A DNA stretch of 47,906 nucleotides, taken from NCBI GenBank assembly GCA_002385265.1, contig DGDD01000096.1, positions 1 to 47,906 on the forward strand. Reading direction: 5' to 3'. Of this stretch, positions 41,984 to 47,906 are shown piece after piece; position 1 is the first letter of the stretch; the number at the start of each line of letters is the position of its first letter. Position numbers and translations under genes: made by a program. The notes under the pieces are model-generated. The model was not told the DNA's origin. It searched no databases and saw only the letters and a list, made by a program, of their open reading frames with translations. This stretch comes from Chitinophagaceae bacterium UBA3961 (GTDB taxonomy: Bacteria; Bacteroidota; Bacteroidia; Chitinophagales; Chitinophagaceae).

Positions 41984-42158
41984 GATCAGGATTTACAGGA
42001 TTGAAGGATTTTCAGGATGATTATTTACCTCCCTCAGTTCTTACTTTTGCATTGCCTCCCTTCCCGCATCCTCGTCTCCTCTCATCCTCCATCCTTTATC
42101 CCCCTGTTCTTTCTCTGTATTTCCTCGCTCCTCGTTTCCTCTCATTCTCGTTCCTCCT
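41984..42158 (-). repeat. Modular intergenic repeat, block 6, with an AATCCTG element
   Basis: On the minus strand the stop of the S41 protease gene is followed at once by AGGAGGAACGAGAATGAGAG, then GAAATACAGAGAAAGAACAG followed by GGGGATAAAGGATGG, and more purine sequence. At 41984-42020 lies GATCAGGATTTACAGGATTG, an inverted copy of the element at 6490. No AT module or ATGGAACAGCCG word is present. Confidence 0.8.
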
Positions 42159-45100
42159 CTAAAACCCCTTCTTCCCTTTTTCCTTCTCCTTCGCAATGGT
42201 ATCCAACATCTCTTTCACTGCTGCTTCAATTTGAGCGTCTTTGCCTTTCAAGAAGTCTTCGTATTTCAAAGGCACTCTAATATCGGGTTCTAGTTGAAGA
42301 TTTTCAGTAGGTCTGTTTTCTTTACCAATAGTGGCTACCATTGGAATACCGAACACGATGGTTGGATCAATTTGTGTTTCCCACCAAACGGCTGTTCCGG
42401 TGCCGGGTACAGGCATACCCACCAACTTACCAATGCCGTTTTGTTTGTATACATAAGGGAAAATAAACGCATCACTGTAATTGCTTTCGCTCATCAATAC
42501 AACACTTGGCTTTGCCCATCTGCCCATTGGCTCCCCATCTTTCAATCGATTTCCTTGTGGAGCAAAATCTAAGTAACGCTTAGCGCTAAGGAAGGTATTC
42601 AAGTCGTCGTGCAACCAACCACCTCCGTTGAAACGAGTATCAACGATCAGCGCTTCTTTGTCGAAATTTTTACCCAAGGCTTCGTCGTAGGTAGAACGGT
42701 AACTTCCATCGTTCATACCTTGAACGTGAACATAGCCAACTTTACCGCCACTTAATTTGGTCACCATTTCATCCATCTTCTTCACCCAACGCTTGTACAT
42801 CAAGCCGCTTTCTTCTCCAAAGCTGATAGGTTTGATGGTCTCTTCATAACGTGTATTAGTAGCTGGATCGAACACAGATATCAATGTGTTCTTTCCGGTT
42901 TTTCTGTTTAAAAACTTCGCCCAGTCTACCGCATCAGTGATGGCTTCTCCATCAATTTTTTCAATGATCACGCCCGATTTTAGCTTGCTGCTGGCTTTAT
43001 CGAAAGGACCTCCTTCAATTACCTCACTTACTTTCAATCCATTTCCGGTAAAGGTTTCATCATATAGTAATCCCAAAGTTGCTGTTGCATCGGGGTTTTG
43101 CATTTGAGGACTATAACGACCACCCGTATGTGATGCATTCAGTTCTCCTAAGAATTCTCCAAGCAAATCTTGGAAATCATAGTTGTTGCTGATATGGGGT
43201 AAGAATTTCGCATATTGATCGTGGAATCCTTTCCAGTCAATTCCATGAATTTTTGGATCATAGAATTTTTTCTGTACCTGACGCCATGCGTGATCGAAAA
43301 TATAAGCTCTTTCTTCTGCAGCATTCAACACCATTTCACCATTGATGGCAATGGGGCTTACTTTACCGCTTTCGTCTACTTTCACCAATGAACCATTATT
43401 GGTAACAAAAAGTGATTTCCCGTCTTTGCTCATTTCAATACCACTAGGGCTACCACCAAGCTTTGCCAGAATCTTTGTTTCTCTGGTTCTAGGTTCGGTT
43501 ACCCACAAATCGAATCCTTTTTCAAATGAGGCGAGGTAGTAAACTTTGCTTCCATCATTGTTCACTACATAGTCGGAAATGGAAGCACTGTTAATAGTAA
43601 GTTTAGTGATGCGCGATTTAAAGTCTTCCAAATTCAATTCACTGCTCGCTTTTTTATCAGCAGGCTTTGCTTTGATAGAAGTATCCGATTTGTCTTTCTC
43701 TTCTTTTTCTTTCAGTAAAGCATAATCATCCTTGCTCAACTTGTAACGGTCAAACAATTCTTGATCAAAGAAGCCGGCATAAATATCTACTTCTCTGCTA
43801 CCTTGCATCGCTAAACTCTTTCTACCATCGCGCGCACTGGTCCAGGTCATGGCCTTTCCATTCAAAGCCCATTTAGGACTGTTCTGGCCAAATCCGCTTT
43901 TATTGGGATGTTGAATTTCACCCGTACCGTCTGCTTTAATCAATGCCGCGTTACCGGTAAACCAGTTGCCTTCGCTGTCGTCAGTGATGATCCATTTTCC
44001 ATCAGGACTCCAGTTGAAATCCCAATCTCCATCACTATAAGAATAGTTTCTTCCTTCAGGAAGCAAGGTGCGGGTTTGCTTTGTTACAGTGTTGAATACT
44101 TTCAAAATATTGCGCTCTGCTACGTATGCAATTTCTTTTCCGTCGGGACTGAATTTGGGTTGAAATTCTTCAGCCGGAGAATTGATGATGGCCTCTTCAT
44201 TAATAACAGTTGAAGCAAAAAAGTAAGGTTCTTCTTTTCTTGCAATGGTCGCCTTCATGATGTCCCAGCTATTCGTGCGTTCGGCAGCATAGATCAAACT
44301 TCTGCCATCGGGACTCCATTGAACCATTCTTTCTTGTTGCGGAGTATTGGTGATGCGTTTGGTTTGTCCACCTTCTACACTTGTAACAAATACTTCCCCT
44401 CTGTTTACAAAGGCAATTTCTTTTCCATTTGGAGAAAGTGCGAATTGCGTTACGTTTCCATTGATGGATACGTTCTTCTCCACGCCGGCTCTGCCATCAT
44501 TGTAAATTTGAATGGCTATTTTTTCAGGTTTGCCGCCATCTTTTTGCGTGTAAATTTCACCTTCGTATGTGTAGCAAAGTGTATTGTTATTACTGATACT
44601 CAGATTGCGAACAGGATGTGTTTTGAAGCTAGTGATGCTTTGTTCTGCCATTTTATTCAGAACAGGCGCTTTGTAAATATTTTGAGTGCCGTTCTTTTCG
44701 CTTAAATAATACACAAATTGATCATCGCTGCTGAATACGGGTTCTCTATCTTCACCTTCAAAACCACTCAACTGACGATAGGTGTTGGATTTTACATCCA
44801 TCAACCAAATATCTCTGGTAACAGAAGAAGTGTGGTGCTTTCTTAGTGCATCTTCATATCCCTTTCTATCTTGAAATACAATTTGAGTGCCCTTGCTGTT
44901 GTAGTGAGCGTTTTCGAAACCTGCAGAGGAAATTAAGACCGGACGGCCACCGCTTACAGGAACCGTGTATAAGTTTTGAAACAGACGAGGGCTGTAGAAA
45001 CGAATGTTTTCAGCCGGTATGTTTCTTGAACTGGTAAACAGCACTTGTTTATTGTCGACGCTGAAATCGGAAGGATAGTCCGGAGCGCTGTTGTAGGTTA

Positions 45101-45407
45101 GGCGAACCGGGGTTCCACCGGTTGCGGGCATTACAAAAACGTCGAAGTTTCCATGACGATCGCTTGCAAACGCAATGGACTTTCCATCGCGGCTCCAAAC
45201 AGGCATCATATCATGTGCTTCGTGAATGGTTAAGGGAATGGCTACCCCTCCCGTTGCATCCACTCTATAAATATCACCTTTGTATCCAAAGGCAATGGTT
45301 TTGCCATCAGGACTGATCGCCGGATAGCGCATCCACATGGGCGCAGTTTGAGCCATGCTGCTGAAACCCGCCGCCAAACAAGCAAATAGTAAATAAATTT
45401 TTCTCAT
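42159..45407 (-). CDS. Tricorn-like S41 serine protease, exported
   Basis: A 1082-residue protein with signal peptide 1-19 (GFSSMAQ). Residues 25-590 contain many PD40/WD40-like propeller blades (YPAISPDGKTIAFGYKGD, MPVWSRDGKSIAFASDRHGN, VQWSPDGRSLIYAAERT, PKFSPDGKEIAYVAER). A tricorn-type C1 domain with EKEEKDKSDTSIKAKPADKK as a charged linker follows, then a PDZ-like domain (GLLYDETFTGNGLKVSEVIEGGPFDKASSKLKSG) and the S41 core with LIVDTRFNGGGWLHDDL and the nucleophile serine in SESNYSDAFIFPY. It should degrade unfolded or oligopeptides, probably in the periplasm. ATG 45407 is chosen because it starts a good signal peptide; a frame six codons longer exists. The stop is followed by repeat block 6. 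Confidence 0.92.
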   Translation of the reverse strand: MRKIYLLFACLAAGFSSMAQTAPMWMRYPAISPDGKTIAFGYKGDIYRVDATGGVAIPLTIHEAHDMMPVWSRDGKSIAFASDRHGNFDVFVMPATGGTPVRLTYNSAPDYPSDFSVDNKQVLFTSSRNIPAENIRFYSPRLFQNLYTVPVSGGRPVLISSAGFENAHYNSKGTQIVFQDRKGYEDALRKHHTSSVTRDIWLMDVKSNTYRQLSGFEGEDREPVFSSDDQFVYYLSEKNGTQNIYKAPVLNKMAEQSITSFKTHPVRNLSISNNNTLCYTYEGEIYTQKDGGKPEKIAIQIYNDGRAGVEKNVSINGNVTQFALSPNGKEIAFVNRGEVFVTSVEGGQTKRITNTPQQERMVQWSPDGRSLIYAAERTNSWDIMKATIARKEEPYFFASTVINEEAIINSPAEEFQPKFSPDGKEIAYVAERNILKVFNTVTKQTRTLLPEGRNYSYSDGDWDFNWSPDGKWIITDDSEGNWFTGNAALIKADGTGEIQHPNKSGFGQNSPKWALNGKAMTWTSARDGRKSLAMQGSREVDIYAGFFDQELFDRYKLSKDDYALLKEKEEKDKSDTSIKAKPADKKASSELNLEDFKSRITKLTINSASISDYVVNNDGSKVYYLASFEKGFDLWVTEPRTRETKILAKLGGSPSGIEMSKDGKSLFVTNNGSLVKVDESGKVSPIAINGEMVLNAAEERAYIFDHAWRQVQKKFYDPKIHGIDWKGFHDQYAKFLPHISNNYDFQDLLGEFLGELNASHTGGRYSPQMQNPDATATLGLLYDETFTGNGLKVSEVIEGGPFDKASSKLKSGVIIEKIDGEAITDAVDWAKFLNRKTGKNTLISVFDPATNTRYEETIKPISFGEESGLMYKRWVKKMDEMVTKLSGGKVGYVHVQGMNDGSYRSTYDEALGKNFDKEALIVDTRFNGGGWLHDDLNTFLSAKRYLDFAPQGNRLKDGEPMGRWAKPSVVLMSESNYSDAFIFPYVYKQNGIGKLVGMPVPGTGTAVWWETQIDPTIVFGIPMVATIGKENRPTENLQLEPDIRVPLKYEDFLKGKDAQIEAAVKEMLDTIAKEKEKGKKGF

Positions 45408-45535
45408 ATATCTGAATTTAAACAATACAAGTTATTCAATTATCAATCGATTTCGGAAGCTTTTGGACGAATGGTGAATAGTAAGTGTAAAACTGAACTT
45501 AACTTTCGCTTCATTTTAGAACGATACTTTGCATT

Positions 45536-46381
45536 ATGAACAAATTGACTCTTCTGATCGGCTTATTGTTGCTTTCTGTTAGTGGTTTTTCTCAGCATAT
45601 TGGTGTAATGACCTTCAATATTCGGCTCAATGTTGCCTCCGACAGTGCTAACGCTTGGCCCAACAGGAAAGCTTTTGCCGCCTCGCAAATCCTTTTTCAC
45701 GACGCGCAATTAGTAGGTGTTCAGGAGGCGCTTTTCGACCAAATGCTAGACCTGCAAGCAGCCTTGCCCGGCTATAAATACGTGGGTGTTGGAAGAGACG
45801 ATGGAAAAGAGAAAGGTGAATTCTCGGCTATTTTTTATGATACAGCCCGCTTCAAAGCATTGAAGCAGGGAACCTTTTGGCTGAGTTTGACGCCAACAGT
45901 ACCCGGTTCCAAAAGTTGGGATGCTGCCATTACGAGAATTGTTTCTTGGGCCTATTTTCAGGACTTGAAAACGAAGAAGAAATTTTGGATGTTCAATACC
46001 CATTTCGATCATATTGGGAAAATAGCTCGAGCAAACAGTGCCAGGCTTTTAATGGAAGAAGTACAACGCATGGCCGGAAAAGAACAGGTGATTGTGACTG
46101 GTGACTTTAATGCTACGGTAAATGATGAACCGATTCAGATAATTGAACAAGCCGCTCCGCCCTTAAAACTCATCAATACTTTATATGTTACGAAGACGCC
46201 ACACTATGGTCCCAGTGGCACTTTCAATGGATTCAAATCAGCCGAACTTTCTGATTTTGCAATCGATCATATTTACCTGAAAAATGGTGGAACCGTATTA
46301 AAGCATGCTACGCTTTCACAAACTTGGAAAGGTCGTTTCAGTTCCGATCATTTTCCTGTATATGCGTTGATTAAACTGTAA
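45536..46381 (+). CDS. Endonuclease/exonuclease/phosphatase family protein, exported
   Basis: A 281-residue EEP-family hydrolase with signal peptide 1-20 (SGFSQ). Motifs: MTFNIRLN (N28), VGVQEALFDQ (catalytic Glu), NTHFDHIG (His), VTGDFNATVND (Asp and Asn) and SDHFPVYA at the end (Asp-His). The motif set fits Mg-dependent phosphodiester or phosphomonoester cleavage, as in sphingomyelinases, nucleases or inositol phosphatases. Export suggests an extracellular substrate. A near-consensus TACTTTG lies just before the ATG. The 86-nt gap to the next gene is filled by a CCTAAAG repeat. Confidence 0.9.
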   Translation: MNKLTLLIGLLLLSVSGFSQHIGVMTFNIRLNVASDSANAWPNRKAFAASQILFHDAQLVGVQEALFDQMLDLQAALPGYKYVGVGRDDGKEKGEFSAIFYDTARFKALKQGTFWLSLTPTVPGSKSWDAAITRIVSWAYFQDLKTKKKFWMFNTHFDHIGKIARANSARLLMEEVQRMAGKEQVIVTGDFNATVNDEPIQIIEQAAPPLKLINTLYVTKTPHYGPSGTFNGFKSAELSDFAIDHIYLKNGGTVLKHATLSQTWKGRFSSDHFPVYALIKL

Positions 46382-46473
46382 GTGTTATGCAGCCTAAAGC
46401 CTAATACCTAAAGCCCAACACCCAAAACCTAAAGTCTAACAACCTAACGCCTAAAGCCTGAAGCCCAATGCCC
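46382..46473 (+). repeat. Degenerate CCTAAAG tandem repeat covering the M23 peptidase leader
   Basis: About ten CCTAA(A/T)GCC-type units fill the gap between the EEP gene and the M23 gene. The last unit (GAAGCCCAATGCC) contains the M23 start codon, so the ribosome-binding region of that gene is made of repeat sequence. Confidence 0.82.
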
Positions 46474-47160
46474 CATCAACTCACCCAATTACTCAATCAA
46501 TACAAAGATCAGTTTGCTGATCCGGTTCCTTTCGATCGTTCAAAGGATCAAGTGTTATTGTTGGATTTTACGGCTACCAACTTACAACTAACAGCAGAAA
46601 TCCTCCTTGATACTGCCAAATTCTCGCAGTATGTTTCATCGGAGTTAGCAGTTCATCAAGCAAAATACGGATGGGGCGGTTATATGGAGCATCGTACGGT
46701 GTATAGCCGAAGCAAGGTGTTTGATCCTGTGGATGGGTCGGAGCCAAGAAGACTTCATCTCGGTATTGATATTTGGGGAGAAGTGGGTACGCCCGTGTAT
46801 TCTTTTATGGACGGCACAATTGAATCGGTTGCCGATAACAATCGCTTTGGTGATTACGGCGCCACTATAATAGTTGCTCATCAATTGGAAGAGCGATCGT
46901 TTTATGCTTTGTATGGACATTTATCTGCAGCGGATTTAACTCGATTTAAGAAGGGCGATAAAATAAACAAAGGCGATTTATTAGCTCATTTTGGTCCACC
47001 TGCAGAAAACGGTCATTGGCCACCACATTTGCACCTTCAATTGATGCTCGACTTGCAGGGATGGGTAGGCGATTATCCCGGTGTGTGCGAACTATCTAAA
47101 CGAGAACAATACGCAGCTAATTGCCCCGATCCTGTTTATCTCCTGCCTTGGAAAAAGTAA
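46468..47160 (+). CDS. M23-family (LytM-type) peptidoglycan endopeptidase
   Basis: A 230-residue zinc peptidase. The metal ligands are H97 and D101 (LHLGIDIW) and H189 of HLH (PPHLHLQL), with H187 and H151 (LYGHL) as the general-base histidines. The domain spans about 75-215 and lacks obvious repeats. There is no clear signal peptide, which is unusual for a wall-cutting enzyme; the first 60 residues are a helical domain (LTQLLNQYKDQFADPVPFD). It may act on other peptides or be secreted without a classical signal. The start ATG lies in the CCTAAAG repeat. Confidence 0.9.
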   Translation: MPHQLTQLLNQYKDQFADPVPFDRSKDQVLLLDFTATNLQLTAEILLDTAKFSQYVSSELAVHQAKYGWGGYMEHRTVYSRSKVFDPVDGSEPRRLHLGIDIWGEVGTPVYSFMDGTIESVADNNRFGDYGATIIVAHQLEERSFYALYGHLSAADLTRFKKGDKINKGDLLAHFGPPAENGHWPPHLHLQLMLDLQGWVGDYPGVCELSKREQYAANCPDPVYLLPWKK

Positions 47161-47196
47161 GCGAAGCAATTACAAAACTTGCTGTAAAATTGCAGC

Positions 47197-47484
47197 ATGA
47201 ATGCAATTGAATTAAAAGCAAGTCTTACCGCTAATCAACCCCCATCATCTTTATCGGTGTATCATCAAGCACTGTGGTGGGAAGCCAAAGGGAATTGGGA
47301 CAAAGCCCATACACTCATCCAAGATTTACCCGATCGAAATGCCGCATGGATTCATGCGTATTTACACCGAGTTGAAGGTGATCAATGGAACGCCGATTAT
47401 TGGTATCGTAAAGCCTCGAAGCCTTCTTGTAAGTTAAGTTTAGAGCAGGAGTGGGAGGAGTTGGTGAGAGTAATTAATAATTAA
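47197..47484 (+). CDS. Small helical protein, TPR-like
   Basis: A 95-residue soluble protein: LSVYHQALWWEAKGNWDKAHTL, then AAWIHAYLHRVEGDQWNADYWYRKA. The Trp- and Ala-containing helix pairs resemble one and a half TPR or Sel1-like units. Homologous small proteins with the WWxAKGNWxxAH pattern are found in Bacteroidota, as far as I recall, with no known function. The last residues (VRVINN) and TAA stop come from the AT-rich repeat of block 7. A near-consensus TAAAATTG lies just upstream. Confidence 0.75.
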   Translation: MNAIELKASLTANQPPSSLSVYHQALWWEAKGNWDKAHTLIQDLPDRNAAWIHAYLHRVEGDQWNADYWYRKASKPSCKLSLEQEWEELVRVINN

Positions 47485-47906
47485 TAAGAAATAATTAATA
47501 ATGGAACAGCCGAGTACAGGAGGGAGGATGGAGGAGACGAGGAAGGAGGAAATACAGAGAAAGAGCAGGGGGAATTAATAATTAAGAATGAATAATTAAT
47601 AATGAAACAGCCGAGTAGAGGAGGGAGGATGGAGGAAGGAGGAAGGAGTCTGGTTTTGCGAAGCAAAAGCAGTCGAGTCTATCCCGTGAGGAACGATACG
47701 GGACAGGCGAAGCCGTTGCGGGAAGGGAGGAAATACACACAAACTGCCAGCGCTGCGGTACCGCCGCGCACGCTGCGCCGTTGCGGTGAAAAGAAATAAT
47801 GATGAAACAGTCACGAATACTGAATCGAAGATAAGAGGTAACGAAAAACGATGAAATTCAGGGAGACTGCCAGCGCTGCTGTAAAAGAAAATAAACTCCG
47901 CGACCC
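47469..47906 (+). repeat. Modular intergenic repeat, block 7
   Basis: Starts in the stop codon of the preceding gene with AATTAATAATTAATAAG, then ATGGAACAGCCG (47501), a purine tract ending AGCAGGGGGAATTAATAATT, a second AT module, ATGAAACAGCCG (47602), and a hairpin module (47650-47755) with TTTTGC-GAA-GCAAAA and TCCCGT-n10-ACGGGA. It ends with the GC-rich CGCTGCGCCGTTGCGGTGAA (47770-47790) and runs on to the window end with another CTGCCAGCGCTGC word. The hairpin module matches 15100-15220 in inverted orientation. Confidence 0.87.

Noticed and set aside
42017..42280. 87-codon ORF over block 6
   Set aside because: It is a pyrimidine-rich Ser/Leu/Pro reading of the repeat that continues antisense to the S41 gene.
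47602..47799. 65-codon plus-strand ORF in block 7
   Set aside because: It runs through the repeat and hairpin modules, and the inverted copy at 15255 breaks this frame early. Purine and GC-rich composition explains the lack of stops. It is kept only as a micro-ORF note.

Overview
The window is chromosomal DNA of a Bacteroidota bacterium, most likely of the Chitinophagia/Chitinophagaceae kind. Reasons: several secreted proteins end in type IX secretion (T9SS) sorting domains; there is a TonB-dependent receptor with a carboxypeptidase-regulatory-like N-terminal domain; promoters match the Bacteroidota form (TTG, about 20 nt, TAnnTTTG); Shine-Dalgarno sequences are almost absent; and the ftsX / DUF3098 / uppP gene order is typical of the phylum. 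No rRNA, tRNA, transposase, integrase, phage gene or CRISPR array was seen. I count 40 protein genes and one possible 26-residue peptide gene.

Layout. 1-1530: a T9SS-sorted surface protein between two look-alike terminators. 1749-6321: a TonB receptor with a small secreted TPR-like partner, then a tight three-gene cassette (two paralogous membrane proteins and a winged-helix regulator). 6863-10395: a secreted T9SS-type protein divergent from an ABC exporter pair. 10839-14971: a SUMF1-like protein and a Gfo/Idh/MocA oxidoreductase, divergent from a sugar isomerase-like TIM barrel and a LolA-like protein. 15597-20706: two large T9SS cargo proteins (M14 carboxypeptidase and beta-helix). 20858-29865: housekeeping genes (pdxA, rsmA, a 2-hydroxyacid dehydrogenase, greA, a HIT protein, an M20 peptidase, ruvC, a flippase-like protein, a DUF3108 protein). 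30482-34693: a minus-strand envelope cluster (ftsX, DUF3098, uppP, an MFS carrier, an MBL-fold hydrolase). 34907-40033: leuS, then an unrecognised operon of two secreted paralogs and a formylglycine-generating-enzyme-like protein that keeps the C-x4-C cysteine pair. 40294-47484: secreted proteins and hydrolases (tricorn-like S41 protease, EEP-family hydrolase, M23 peptidase).

Between the genes lies a second layer of structure. A modular family of dispersed repeats (AT-rich TTAATTA runs, an ATGGAACAGCCG word, a polypurine tract ending in AACAGGGGGAAT, GC-rich hairpin modules ending in CTGCGGTGAAA, and degenerate CCTAAAG runs) fills intergenic gaps. Repeat or AT modules of some kind occur in all seven convergent gaps and in none of the seven divergent gaps. 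Six of the seven polypurine blocks start at a stop codon, with the purine strand equal to the coding strand of that gene. This looks like a 3'-end element rather than random debris.

The observations I consider most worth following are this repeat system, an apparent transcription attenuator in the greA leader, and the 37703-40033 operon. All functional statements rest on reading motifs by eye; no database search or structure prediction was run.
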